Shown: one piece after another, positions 1 through 7,718 of the stretch
Layout: each line of letters begins with the position of its first letter
How positions within the stretch are numbered: position 1 is the stretch's first letter
Assembly (NCBI GenBank): GCA_903890345.1
Contig: CAITAV010000179.1
Coordinates: 1 to 20,417, forward strand
Source of the DNA: an uncultured Actinomycetes bacterium
GTDB taxonomy: Bacteria; Actinomycetota; Actinomycetes; Nanopelagicales; Nanopelagicaceae
Reading direction: 5' to 3'
Length of the DNA stretch: 20,417 nucleotides
Notes under the pieces: generated by a model
What the model was told of the DNA's origin: nothing
Database searches by the model: none
The model's input: only the letters and a program-made list of their open reading frames with translations
Program-made: the position numbers and the translations under genes

Positions 1-567
1 CGCAGAAATTGCCATAGCAACACCGTTGAGTGCGATTCCCGAAACACCAGGTAACTTTTGAGTGATCATGTTGACTGCATAGGCGTACAACATTGCGGCG
101 AGCAAAACCATCGCAATAGATTTAATAGAACTATTGCCGGTGATGCTTTCAATTCCAACGAGTGCAACAAGGCCCGCAAATCCAAACACCAATCCAAATA
201 ATCTAGAGCTATGCCACACGGTTTTATCGCCATTGACTGAGGCAAATATTGTTGACCAAATTGGAACTGTCGCTACAAGTAAACCAGCTAACCCTGATGA
301 AATGTCTTTTTCAGCCGATGAGATGAGATACCAAGGACCAATCATTTCAGCTGCAGCATATGGAATTACGTATTTCCAGCCTTTGAAAATTTTGCCTAAG
401 CCACCCTGCTTGATTGCAATTGGAATCAAGATTGCTGCGCCGATGATGACACGACCAAAAACAATGACAGATGGTGTGAAAGTATCAATCGCTACTTTCA
501 TAAACATGTACGGGATTCCCCATAGCAAGCCAACAAATAAAAATAACGATAGGGAGCGACGGCTCAA
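1..567 (-). CDS. EamA/DMT-family transporter, 3' part beyond window edge
   Basis: This is an inner-membrane permease of the drug/metabolite transporter (EamA) type. About 189 codons are visible and the C-terminal part (roughly 100 residues in a normal ~290-residue protein) lies beyond the left edge. The frame opens with a hydrophobic helix carrying LLWGIPYMFMKVA, the typical first-helix pattern of EamA proteins, followed by further hydrophobic segments such as VIVFGRVIIGAAILIPIAI. The start is taken as TTG at 567-565: an in-frame TAA lies directly upstream (570-568), and the first ATG would cut into helix 1. The TTG sits 4 bases after the xylulokinase stop, so the two genes are probably co-transcribed and translationally coupled. 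The substrate cannot be read from the sequence. Linkage to a sugar kinase is suggestive only, because this superfamily exports or imports many small metabolites. Confidence 0.8.
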   Translation of the reverse strand, partial: MSRRSLSLFLFVGLLWGIPYMFMKVAIDTFTPSVIVFGRVIIGAAILIPIAIKQGGLGKIFKGWKYVIPYAAAEMIGPWYLISSAEKDISSGLAGLLVATVPIWSTIFASVNGDKTVWHSSRLFGLVFGFAGLVALVGIESITGNSSIKSIAMVLLAAMLYAYAVNMITQKLPGVSGIALNGVAMAISA

Positions 568-571
568 TTAA

Positions 572-1981
572 TCACCAATTCTCGGTTTGATCGCGAAGCA
601 CGCGATATTGATCAACAACATGTGGTGTTGTTTTTTGATTAACACTAGCAACAGATCCTAAGTCCCAGCGTGGTGCAGAAGATCCACCAAGAAGTGCCCA
701 TGCTGCTTGTTTAGCTGCACCATCTGCAACGTATTCACCTGCAGGTGGAATTAAAACTTCACGGCCAAAGAGCGCACTTGCAATGGGTGCCACGCCAGGA
801 TTCTTAGCAGCGCCGCCAATGAGCAAAATTCTTTGCACACCAACTCCAAGTTTTTCTAAGGCATCAACTGCATCAACTAGACCGCAGAGCATTCCTTCAA
901 TCATGGCGCGTGCAATGTCTGCGCGATTTGAATTTGCTAAGTTCATTCCACTAAATACGCCCTTTGCATTGGGGCGATTAGGTGTGCGCTCTCCTTCAAA
1001 GTAAGGCAAGAGTGAAAGTCCATGTGCACCAGCATCCGTTGTCAGTGCGAGTTGTCCAACTTCATCATGTGAAATTCCGAGAATGCGCGTTGCTGCATCA
1101 AGAATTCGCGCAGCGTTGAGTGTGCAGACAAGTGGCAAGAATTGTCCTGATGCGTCTGCAAATCCAGCAACTTGTCCGCTTGCATCATGTGTTGGAGTTT
1201 TTGACACTGCAAATGCTGTGCCACTTGTTCCAAGTGAAACAATTACATCTCCAGGTTCAGCCTGAATTCCCAGGGCTGCACCTGCGTTGTCGCCAGCACC
1301 TCCTGCAATTGGAACACCGGTAGAAGTTGTTCCACCAAATTCACCTGGCTTAATGATTCGTGGAAGCACATAATCACCATCGTGACGAAGAGCTAATTTA
1401 AGAATGTCATCGCGATAATGCGACGTTGTTGGATCGAAATATCCCGTGCCGGATGCATCACTTGCATCAGTGAAGAGTTTTTCAAAATCTTTTCCACCTT
1501 GTAATTGCCAGGACAACCAATCGTGGGGAAGTGCTACTGCTGCAACTTTCTTAGCGTTTTCTGGCTCAGCATCTGCCATCCAACGAAGTTTTGATGCGGT
1601 AAATGATGCAACTAGAACAGAACCAACTTTGCGCGCAGTCTCAGCATCTCCACCTAATTCGTGGTTGAGATCTTTCGCGGCTTGGGCAGAACGTGTGTCA
1701 TTCCATAAAAGCGCGTCGCGGATTACATCTGCATTGCTATCTAGTGCAACCATTCCGTGTTGTTGACCAGCAATAGATATTGCTGCGACATCATCTAATC
1801 CACCAGCTTCGTTAATTGCCGAATCCAGCGCCTCTTTCCAAATACGTGGATTAATTTCAGTGCCATCAGTATGGCTAGCACGGCCCTGGCGAATAAGTGC
1901 GCCGGTATTTGCATCGCGTACAACGACTTTGACCGATTGGGTAGATGAATCTACGCCTGCAACTAATTTCGAGTTGGCCAT
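572..1981 (-). CDS. xylB: Xylulokinase (FGGY carbohydrate kinase)
   Basis: Predicted cytosolic kinase that phosphorylates D-xylulose to xylulose 5-phosphate for the pentose phosphate pathway. At 469 residues it is close to the usual ~480. The N-terminal FGGY domain begins with the phosphate-binding GVDSSTQSVK (residues 9-18), then AGQQHGM (71-77) and LLWNDTRS (91-98) around the sugar site. GAGDNAGAALG (228-238) holds the likely catalytic base Asp231. The C-terminal domain starts with SLGTSGT (249-255), and a later LIGGAAKNPG forms the adenosine pocket. QQHGM and the overall length favour xylulokinase over glycerol or gluconate kinase, though other pentulose substrates are possible. No xylose isomerase gene is in the window. 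The gene diverges from pfk, with 68 bases between the starts, and precedes the EamA transporter. No Shine-Dalgarno is seen before the ATG. Confidence 0.9.
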   Translation of the reverse strand: MANSKLVAGVDSSTQSVKVVVRDANTGALIRQGRASHTDGTEINPRIWKEALDSAINEAGGLDDVAAISIAGQQHGMVALDSNADVIRDALLWNDTRSAQAAKDLNHELGGDAETARKVGSVLVASFTASKLRWMADAEPENAKKVAAVALPHDWLSWQLQGGKDFEKLFTDASDASGTGYFDPTTSHYRDDILKLALRHDGDYVLPRIIKPGEFGGTTSTGVPIAGGAGDNAGAALGIQAEPGDVIVSLGTSGTAFAVSKTPTHDASGQVAGFADASGQFLPLVCTLNAARILDAATRILGISHDEVGQLALTTDAGAHGLSLLPYFEGERTPNRPNAKGVFSGMNLANSNRADIARAMIEGMLCGLVDAVDALEKLGVGVQRILLIGGAAKNPGVAPIASALFGREVLIPPAGEYVADGAAKQAAWALLGGSSAPRWDLGSVASVNQKTTPHVVDQYRVLRDQTENW

Positions 1982-1987
1982 GGGTGA

Positions 1988-1993
1988 AGGCTA
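1988..1993 (-). promoter_or_regulatory. Putative -10 element for leaderless xylB
   Basis: TAGCCT on the minus strand ends 6 bases before the xylB ATG, and no Shine-Dalgarno lies between. That places transcription initiation at or next to the start codon, as in actinobacterial leaderless genes. No convincing -35 is visible, so support comes from spacing and from the similar arrangement at other genes here. Confidence 0.35.
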
Positions 1994-2003
1994 GACTGTG
2001 CCA

Positions 2004-2015
2004 GTCAACGTTGAC
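2004..2015. promoter_or_regulatory. 12-bp perfect palindrome in the xylB/pfk divergent region
   Basis: GTCAACGTTGAC is a perfect 12-bp inverted repeat with no spacer. It lies in the 68-base gap between divergent xylB and pfk. Relative to a leaderless xylB start it covers about -23 to -34, a position where a repressor would block RNA polymerase. Symmetry and place suggest an operator for a dimeric regulator of sugar metabolism. A chance palindrome is possible and no regulator gene is adjacent. Confidence 0.35.
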
Positions 2016-2036
2016 CAATCTAAGACAGAATTTATT

Positions 2037-2041
2037 AGGAG
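2037..2041 (+). promoter_or_regulatory. Shine-Dalgarno of pfk
   Basis: AGGAG with an 8-base spacer to the ATG at 2050 is the clearest ribosome binding site on the plus strand here. It fixes the pfk start and shows that pfk is translated from a leadered mRNA, unlike several neighbours. Confidence 0.65.
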
Positions 2042-2049
2042 TTTTCTAG

Positions 2050-3075
2050 ATGCGCATCGGTGTTCTAACAGGTGGCGGAGATTGCCCTGGACTTAACGCA
2101 GTAATACGCGCGGTTGTTCGCAAAGGCGTAAAAGAATATGGTCACGAGTTTGTTGGTTTCCGTGATGGCTGGAAGGGACCTCTTGAAGGTCTAACGATGC
2201 CTTTAAATTTAGAAGCGACACGCGGCATTCTTCCGCGCGGTGGAACAATTCTCGGTTCATCACGAACAAACCCATTCAAGATTGAAAATGGCGTAGAAAA
2301 GATTAAAGATAATCTCACAAAGATGGGCATTGATGCTCTCATCGCAATTGGCGGAGAAGATACTCTCGGTGTTGCTACAAAACTCGATGCACTCGGCGTA
2401 AAAGTTATTGGTGTTCCAAAAACTATTGATAATGATTTGAATAATACTGATTACACATTTGGATTTGATACATCAGTAAATATTGCCGTTGAAGCGATTG
2501 ATCGTTTGCACACAACAGCAGAATCACATCACCGTACGCTCATTGTTGAAGTAATGGGTCGCCATGCTGGCTGGATTGCTCTGCACTCCGGTCTTGCAGG
2601 TGGAGCCACATGTATTTTGATTCCTGAAATTCCATTTTCAGTAGACAAAGTTTGTGAGTGGGTTGAATCTCGTTATAAGTCCAGCTTTGCGCCAATTATT
2701 GTTATTGCTGAAGGTGCGATTCCACAAGAAGGCGACATGATTACTAAGGATCAAACTCTTGATGCATTTGGTCACGTAAAACTCTCAGGAATTGGCGATT
2801 GGCTTGCAGGACAAATCGAAGCCAAGACTGGCAAAGAGGCGCGCACTTCTGTGTTGGGTCACATTCAACGTGGCGGAACGCCAACAGCATTCGATCGTGT
2901 TCTTGCAACTAGATTTGGGCTGCATGCAATTACTGCGGCTCACGAAGGTGACTGGGGCAAAATGGTTGCACTTCACGGGACAAATATTGCGCGTGTACCG
3001 CTAGCAACTGCGACTGAAAAATTGAAAACCGTTGATCCTGCGCTCTATAAGGAAGCAGAGATTTTCTTCGGGTAA
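2050..3075 (+). CDS. pfkA: 6-phosphofructokinase, actinobacterial type with pyrophosphate-type signature
   Basis: Converts fructose 6-phosphate to fructose 1,6-bisphosphate in glycolysis, in the cytosol. The 341-residue length matches actinobacterial PFKs. The protein opens with GVLTGGGDCPGLN (residues 4-16), has PKTIDND (123-129) with catalytic Asp127, MGRHAGW and GHIQRGG, all family hallmarks. The phosphoryl-donor site reads GGEDT (101-105). Asp104 sits where ATP-dependent enzymes have Gly (GGDG in E. coli, GGEG in Mycobacterium tuberculosis), and Lys124 replaces the Gly of the E. coli enzyme. Asp plus Lys at these positions is the known signature of pyrophosphate-dependent PFKs, so PPi is the likely donor and the reaction would be reversible. 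Donor use is inferred, not shown. A good Shine-Dalgarno supports the ATG start. aroG follows after 42 bases on the same strand. Confidence 0.93.
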   Translation: MRIGVLTGGGDCPGLNAVIRAVVRKGVKEYGHEFVGFRDGWKGPLEGLTMPLNLEATRGILPRGGTILGSSRTNPFKIENGVEKIKDNLTKMGIDALIAIGGEDTLGVATKLDALGVKVIGVPKTIDNDLNNTDYTFGFDTSVNIAVEAIDRLHTTAESHHRTLIVEVMGRHAGWIALHSGLAGGATCILIPEIPFSVDKVCEWVESRYKSSFAPIIVIAEGAIPQEGDMITKDQTLDAFGHVKLSGIGDWLAGQIEAKTGKEARTSVLGHIQRGGTPTAFDRVLATRFGLHAITAAHEGDWGKMVALHGTNIARVPLATATEKLKTVDPALYKEAEIFFG

Positions 3076-3090
3076 TTCGCCTGCGCGAAT
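3075..3090 (+). terminator. Weak hairpin after pfk
   Basis: ATTCGC-CTGC-GCGAAT forms a 6-bp stem with a 4-base loop that begins at the last base of the pfk stop. It extends to 8 bp if one A is bulged. No T-run follows, so it is at best a weak terminator or an mRNA 3'-end stabiliser. Confidence 0.3.
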
Positions 3091-3104
3091 ACCCCTAGGT
3101 TCTC

Positions 3105-3110
3105 TACCCT
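3105..3110 (+). promoter_or_regulatory. Putative -10 element for leaderless aroG
   Basis: TACCCT ends 7 bases before the aroG ATG and no Shine-Dalgarno is present between pfk and aroG. The spacing predicts transcription starting at the A of the ATG. No -35 of recognisable sequence was seen. Confidence 0.4.
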
Positions 3111-3117
3111 TATCCCT

Positions 3118-4464
3118 ATGAACTCTTCACTCGATAATCTCTTCACACCTGGATTAGTTGCGGCCCAACAACCGCAATGGCCTGGTGGAAATGATGGCGC
3201 AGCAATTAAATCTGCAGTGCAAGAGCTCAAATCTTTTCCACCACTTGTTTTCGCTGGTGAATGTGATGATCTCAAGGCGCGCATTGCACTAGCTGCTGAA
3301 GGAAAAGCATTTTGGTTACAAGGCGGAGATTGCGCAGAAACTTTTGCGGCCGCGACAGCAGATTCAATTCGCAACCGCATCAAAACTATTTTGCAGATGG
3401 CAGCAGTACTTCAGTACTACTCATCTCTTCCAGTCGTAAAAGTAGGTCGCATGGCTGGGCAGTTCGCAAAGCCACGTTCAAATGATTTAGAAACTCGTGG
3501 TGACGTAACACTGCCGGCATACCGAGGCGACGCTGTAAACGATCTTGAATTTACAGAGAGTGCTCGCACACCAGATCCACAACGCTTAGTTCGCGTCTAC
3601 AACACATCTGCCTCAACACTCAATCTTGTCCGTGCATTTACGCAAGGTGGTTTTGCAGACCTACGTCGTGTACACGAATGGAATAAAGGATTTATTCGTG
3701 ACTCATCTGTTGGCGAACGTTATGAAGAGATGGCAAAGGAAATCGGTCGCGCGTTAGATTTCATGAAATCAGCAGGAGTGGATCCGGAAGCATTTAAGTC
3801 AGTTGATTTCTTCTCAAGCCATGAAGCACTCATTCTTGAATACGAGAAGGCTTTAACTCGTATCGATTCTCTTTCTGGAAATCCTTACGATGTCTCGGCG
3901 CACTTTCTCTGGATTGGTGAGCGCACTCGCCAACTAGATGGTGCACATATTGATTTTGCATCGAAGATCAAAAATCCAATCGGTATAAAGCTTGGACCTA
4001 AATCAACTGTTGAAGATGCACTTGCCCTCATTAACCGCCTCGATCCAGATCGCGAACCAGGACGCATTACATTTATTACTCGCATGGGTGCATCAAAGAT
4101 TCGCGAAGCGTTGCCAGCACTAGTTGATGGCGTAACCAAGTCTGGTGCAAAGGTTTTATGGGTGTGCGATCCAATGCATGGCAATACTTATGAGGCGCCA
4201 TCTGGTTACAAGACACGTAAGTTCGATGATGTTATGGATGAAGTTAAAGGCTTCTTTGAGGTACATAAATCACTCGGCACTCATCCAGGTGGCATTCACA
4301 TTGAATTAACCGGAGATGATGTCACCGAATGTGTTGGCGGCGGAGAACAGATTTCTGAATCTGATCTTGCATCACGTTATGAGAGTGCTTGCGATCCACG
4401 CTTGAATCATTCTCAATCACTTGAATTAGCATTTTTAGTTGCCGAGATGTTGCGTGACCGCTAA
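3118..4464 (+). CDS. aroG: Class II 3-deoxy-7-phosphoheptulonate (DAHP) synthase
   Basis: First enzyme of the shikimate pathway: condenses phosphoenolpyruvate with erythrose 4-phosphate to make DAHP. At 448 residues it is the plant/actinobacterial class II type; the M. tuberculosis AroG has 462. Metal-binding residues match that enzyme with a constant offset of 15: Cys72 in QGGDCAETF, His354 in DPMHGNTYE, Glu396 in GGIHIELTGDD and Asp426 in ESACDPRLNH. KVGRMAGQFAKPRS (108-121) and LPAYRGDAVND (132-142) are also class II hallmarks. Both substrates come from sugar metabolism, consistent with the position after pfk. The ATG lacks a Shine-Dalgarno and has a -10-like hexamer 7 bases upstream, so it may have its own leaderless promoter. 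The stop codon lies inside a perfect hairpin that reaches the next gene. Confidence 0.96.
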   Translation: MNSSLDNLFTPGLVAAQQPQWPGGNDGAAIKSAVQELKSFPPLVFAGECDDLKARIALAAEGKAFWLQGGDCAETFAAATADSIRNRIKTILQMAAVLQYYSSLPVVKVGRMAGQFAKPRSNDLETRGDVTLPAYRGDAVNDLEFTESARTPDPQRLVRVYNTSASTLNLVRAFTQGGFADLRRVHEWNKGFIRDSSVGERYEEMAKEIGRALDFMKSAGVDPEAFKSVDFFSSHEALILEYEKALTRIDSLSGNPYDVSAHFLWIGERTRQLDGAHIDFASKIKNPIGIKLGPKSTVEDALALINRLDPDREPGRITFITRMGASKIREALPALVDGVTKSGAKVLWVCDPMHGNTYEAPSGYKTRKFDDVMDEVKGFFEVHKSLGTHPGGIHIELTGDDVTECVGGGEQISESDLASRYESACDPRLNHSQSLELAFLVAEMLRDR

Positions 4465-4473
4465 TTTAGCGGT
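4457..4473 (+). terminator. Perfect hairpin spanning the aroG stop, abutting the ogt start
   Basis: ACCGCTAA-T-TTAGCGGT is a perfect inverted repeat (8 bp around one base; 7 bp with a 3-base loop). It includes the aroG stop codon (4462-4464) and ends one base before the GTG start of the next gene. A CTCTTTTT tract follows at 4480-4487, 6 bases after the stem and inside the next coding sequence. It resembles an imperfect intrinsic terminator or attenuator and could also mask the downstream start codon. Confidence 0.5.
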
Positions 4474-4968
4474 GTGCCTCTCTTTTTAACGTCACACAAA
4501 ACTCCGATCGGTACCCTCAATCTCATCGCCCATGAAGATGTTTTACTCGGGGCTAATCTTTCAACGCTGAGTGCACTCAAAGCATCGCTCGATGAAGAAG
4601 ATAGAACTCGCGAAATAAAGGAAATGAAATCTATTCCTGTAATTTCCGAACTCATCTCAGATTACTTTGATGGTGATTTAAGCGCCCTTGATGCAATAAA
4701 AGTTAGGCAACCAGGTGCTCATTTTTCCCAAGCAGCATGGAAGGCCATGCGAAAGGTAAAGGCTGGCAAAACTCTTTCCTATGCTGACCTTGCTGACCGA
4801 GCAGGATCACCCGCTGCTGTTCGTGCAGCAGGAAGTGCGTGCGCAAAGAATGCAATTGTTCTAGTTGTTCCGTGCCATCGCATTGTTAAAACAGGCGGCT
4901 CACTTGGAAATTATGCGTACGGTTTAAATAAAAAAGAGTGGTTATTACGCTTTGAGGCAGCGCTTTAG
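4474..4968 (+). CDS. ogt: Methylated-DNA--protein-cysteine S-methyltransferase (Ogt/AGT family)
   Basis: Suicidal repair protein that transfers the alkyl group from O6-alkylguanine in DNA to its own cysteine. The 164 residues cover both family domains. The N-terminal part has TSHKTPIGTLNLIA (residues 6-19), and the C-terminal DNA-binding domain carries VVPCHRIV with active Cys134. Tyr103, Arg117 (arginine finger) and Asn126 line up with human AGT Tyr114, Arg128 and Asn137, and Cys134 with Cys145, all with offset 11. GTG at 4474 is required as start, because the first internal ATG would remove most of the N-terminal domain. The start lies 9 bases after the aroG stop, immediately behind a hairpin and without a Shine-Dalgarno, so expression may depend on read-through from aroG. 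The 3' end overlaps the convergent threonine aldolase gene by 24 bases. Confidence 0.9.
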   Translation: MPLFLTSHKTPIGTLNLIAHEDVLLGANLSTLSALKASLDEEDRTREIKEMKSIPVISELISDYFDGDLSALDAIKVRQPGAHFSQAAWKAMRKVKAGKTLSYADLADRAGSPAAVRAAGSACAKNAIVLVVPCHRIVKTGGSLGNYAYGLNKKEWLLRFEAAL

Positions 4969-5979
4969 AATTTCAATCGCTTCTTCTGTTTGCGCATCAT
5001 CGAAATCTAAGTGAGTAACTAGTCGGGCATATTTTGGACCGAGTGCGCTAATCCACAAACCATTTTCTTTGCACTTTGCCGCGAAATCCGCAGCGCTAAA
5101 TGCAAATTTTGCTAGATCCAAGCCAACAATATTTGTTTCAACTGTTGCAGGATCAATTAAGGATGAATCGATGGCAGCAAGTGCCACAGCAATTTTCTTT
5201 GCACGTGCATGATCTTCTGTTAGGCGATTGATGTTGTGATCAAGTGCAAAATGACCCGCTGCAGCAAGTAATCCAATCTGTCGCATTCCACCGCCGTAGC
5301 GTTTACGCCAGACACGCGTACGAGCAATCATCTCTGTGCTTCCAAGTACAAGAGAACCAACCGGTGCTCCGAGGCCTTTAGATAAACAGACGCTGACGGT
5401 GTTGAAGTACTTTCCATATTCAGCAAAGCTCACTCCACTTGCCACATGAGCGTTCCAAATACGCGCACCATCTAAATGCATAGCAATACCGATTTCATCA
5501 GCGCCTTTTTTAAGTGCGGCTATCTCTGAAATTGGTTGAACAGTTCCGCCACCAAAGTTATGGGTGTTTTCCACTGCGATTGCAGTTGTGGAAACCAAGT
5601 ACGGTCCAGAGTTTGGACGCGCTATTTCTAGAGCATCGCTAGCTTTTAGTAAACCATTTTTAGCAGGCCATGTACGAGTTGTGATTCCAGAAAAAACGGC
5701 TGCAGCGCCTAGTTCGGCGCGAACGATGTGTGAATTTGTTTCGGCAATTAACTCTTCACCAGGTGCCACAAGGGATCGAATTGCTAATTGATTTGCGAGA
5801 GAACCTGTAGGGGAGAAAAGCGCTGCTTCTTTGCCAAACATTGCAGCGACTCGTTCTTCAAGTGAATTAACCGTTGGATCATCACCATAAACATCATCGC
5901 CAACGGGTGCTGATGCAATGGCATCTCGCATCGCTTGTGAAGGTTTTGTGACGGTATCTGATCGTAGGTCGATTGCCAT
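4945..5979 (-). CDS. ltaE: Low-specificity L-threonine aldolase
   Basis: PLP-dependent cytosolic enzyme that cleaves L-threonine or L-allo-threonine to glycine and acetaldehyde. The 344 residues match the fold-type I aldolase family. DLRSDTVTKP at residues 4-13 is the typical N-terminus, followed by DDVYGDDPTVN (28-38). His84 in NSHI stacks on the cofactor, LDGARIWNA (169-177) contains Asp170 and Arg173 for PLP and substrate, and CLSKGLGAPVGS (198-209) has the Schiff-base Lys201. The gene is last in a probable operon after the EamA transporter, with an 11-base gap. A glycine-producing enzyme next to a DMT permease hints at an amino-acid related substrate for the latter, but this is speculation. 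Its 3' end overlaps ogt on the other strand. Confidence 0.93.
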   Translation of the reverse strand: MAIDLRSDTVTKPSQAMRDAIASAPVGDDVYGDDPTVNSLEERVAAMFGKEAALFSPTGSLANQLAIRSLVAPGEELIAETNSHIVRAELGAAAVFSGITTRTWPAKNGLLKASDALEIARPNSGPYLVSTTAIAVENTHNFGGGTVQPISEIAALKKGADEIGIAMHLDGARIWNAHVASGVSFAEYGKYFNTVSVCLSKGLGAPVGSLVLGSTEMIARTRVWRKRYGGGMRQIGLLAAAGHFALDHNINRLTEDHARAKKIAVALAAIDSSLIDPATVETNIVGLDLAKFAFSAADFAAKCKENGLWISALGPKYARLVTHLDFDDAQTEEAIEILKRCLKA

Positions 5980-5990
5980 GGTTTATTTTC

Positions 5991-6854
5991 TCATGATTCT
6001 TTGATGACAATTACATACATTGCTATGACAACAAGGGTTCCGCCAAGCGCAGTTTGTAAGGTTAAGCGTTCACCACCAAAGATAATGGCAAAAATTGCGG
6101 CAAAGACAACTTCCATCGTAAGGATAACCGCAACTTTTGTAGTGGTCATATGTGCCTGTGACCATGTTTGAACCATGAATGCGATTGCAGTACAAACAAC
6201 TGCCGTGAAAATAACTGTTGCCCAAACGCCCCAATCAGGTGGTGCGGAGTATCCACCTTCTGCAATGGATGCGAGCCCACTTAATAGTGCGCACATTGCA
6301 AGTTGGATAACGGTCATTGCGTAGGCATCTCGGCCAGAACTCCATTTACCAAGTGAAATTATGTGTGCACCAAAACAAAACGCGCTTCCAAGGACAAGTA
6401 ATTCACCAAAACCAATTGACCATCCGTGCAGTGATAACAGCGCCAACCCGAGCGTTGCAAGCAGAACGCAACCCCACGTGAGAAGTGTGATTCGCGCCTT
6501 GAGTATCACTGCGGCAATTAGTGGGGTAAATACAACATATAGCCCAGTGATAAATCCTGTAATTGCAGCGCCAGTTCGTTCAAGTCCCAGAGTTTGCAAG
6601 ATGTAGCCTGCACCAAGAAAAAAACCTGCGAAGGCAGAAGGCAGGACTAAATCTTTATTAAATTGCTTTACTACCTGTGGTCGAAGTAAAAGCATTACAA
6701 CAACGGCTAGGGCAAAGCGACTAAAGAGAAAGTTATTTACACTCTGGCGAGCGATGGAATCTTTCATGATTACAAATGCCAAACCCCAGGACGCTGCAAC
6801 TAGGAGAAGTGCCCAAGGAGCTAATTTAAGACGGTTAGCGTGTTGCGTGCTCAT
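5991..6854 (-). CDS. EamA/DMT-family transporter
   Basis: Ten-helix inner-membrane permease of the drug/metabolite transporter superfamily. The 287-residue length is typical, with two EamA repeats of about 140 residues. The first repeat opens with LLLVAASWGLAFVIMKDSI (residues 16-34) and has LFSRFALAVVVMLLL; the helix AAITGFITGLYVVFTPLIAAVIL closes that half. The second repeat includes the FMVQTWSQAHMTTTKVAVIL and EVVFAAIFAIIFGGERLT segments, which are family hallmarks. The start codon overlaps the endonuclease IV stop by 4 bases, so translation is coupled. Substrate unknown: relatives export amino acids, nucleosides or other metabolites. It is a different protein from the partial EamA gene at the left edge. 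Confidence 0.9.
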   Translation of the reverse strand: MSTQHANRLKLAPWALLLVAASWGLAFVIMKDSIARQSVNNFLFSRFALAVVVMLLLRPQVVKQFNKDLVLPSAFAGFFLGAGYILQTLGLERTGAAITGFITGLYVVFTPLIAAVILKARITLLTWGCVLLATLGLALLSLHGWSIGFGELLVLGSAFCFGAHIISLGKWSSGRDAYAMTVIQLAMCALLSGLASIAEGGYSAPPDWGVWATVIFTAVVCTAIAFMVQTWSQAHMTTTKVAVILTMEVVFAAIFAIIFGGERLTLQTALGGTLVVIAMYVIVIKES

Positions 6855-7714
6855 CCGCGCATCTTCTTTAACAGCGCAACCTCTGGTCCATGTTTTTCTT
6901 CTAGTCCGGGAGTTTCCAAAATAAGAGGCGCATTTGCAACGGCTGGGTGAGCAAGTAATTCTTTAAATGGATCTAAACCAATATGACCATCGCCGAGATT
7001 CTGGTGGCGATCTTTGAGAGCCCCACACACATCCATCGAATCATTTGCATGAACCAATTGAAAGCGTTCGATTCCAGCAATTTGTACAAGTAAATCAATC
7101 GTGGCGGTCATCCCACCTTTAACAGATATGTCGTGACCAGCGGCAAAAACATGGCAAGTATCTAAACAAATTCCAACGCGTGGGTGGTATTCAAGAGCCT
7201 TTAAGTAATTCTCTAAATCATCAAGTTTTTTAACAAGGGATTGGCCTTGTCCAGCAGTTGGTTCAAGGAGCAGGTAAGGGGAGTCATCGCTGAGTTTGTT
7301 CAGAATCGGCATCATGCCTTCGTGAATCTGCTTCCATGCTTGCTTGACGTTATCTTCTTTAACAGCAGAACCCGTGTGAATCACTGCTCCGAGCGCACCG
7401 ATATCTTTTGCTCGCTTGATCGCGTAGGCAGTTGCTGCGAGTGAATTTTTATAAGTTTCTTCTGTAGGTGAACCTAAGTTGATTAAAAATGGAGCATGCA
7501 CATATGTTTCAATATCAAGTTCAGCGGCTTTTTCTTTAAATTCATTATCGTTTGCAACATTGGCATCTGGCATTGACCACTGGCGCGGATTTGATGCAAA
7601 TACTTGAATTGCTTCGGCCCCAATAGTGCGCGCATATTCAATCGAACGCTTAGCCATTCCACCTGTTGTTGGTGTGTGGGCTCCAATACGCGGTTTCTTC
7701 ACTGTGGCTGGCAT
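6851..7714 (-). CDS. nfo: Deoxyribonuclease IV (AP endonuclease IV)
   Basis: Tri-zinc endonuclease that incises DNA 5' of abasic sites in base excision repair. All nine metal ligands of the E. coli enzyme can be placed: His73, His113 (VIHTG), Glu151 (LLEPTAGQG), Asp185 and His188 (CLDTCHVFAAG), His222 (VHANDS), Asp235 and His237 (KDRHQNLGDGHIG), and Glu267 (ILETPG). The 287-residue length is normal (E. coli 285) and the N-terminus reads IGAHTPTTGGM in place of the common IGAHVSxxGG. The start lies 4 bases after the stop of the Ser/Thr kinase gene and has no clear Shine-Dalgarno, so it is probably translated by coupling. It overlaps the EamA transporter gene by 4 bases. Confidence 0.95.
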   Translation of the reverse strand: MPATVKKPRIGAHTPTTGGMAKRSIEYARTIGAEAIQVFASNPRQWSMPDANVANDNEFKEKAAELDIETYVHAPFLINLGSPTEETYKNSLAATAYAIKRAKDIGALGAVIHTGSAVKEDNVKQAWKQIHEGMMPILNKLSDDSPYLLLEPTAGQGQSLVKKLDDLENYLKALEYHPRVGICLDTCHVFAAGHDISVKGGMTATIDLLVQIAGIERFQLVHANDSMDVCGALKDRHQNLGDGHIGLDPFKELLAHPAVANAPLILETPGLEEKHGPEVALLKKMRG

Positions 7715-7718
7715 CGGG

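Noticed and set aside
134..571. Open frame of 145 codons on the plus strand
   Set aside because: It is antisense to the partial EamA transporter, whose minus-strand frame gives clear hydrophobic helices and a family motif. The plus-strand product has no recognisable pattern.
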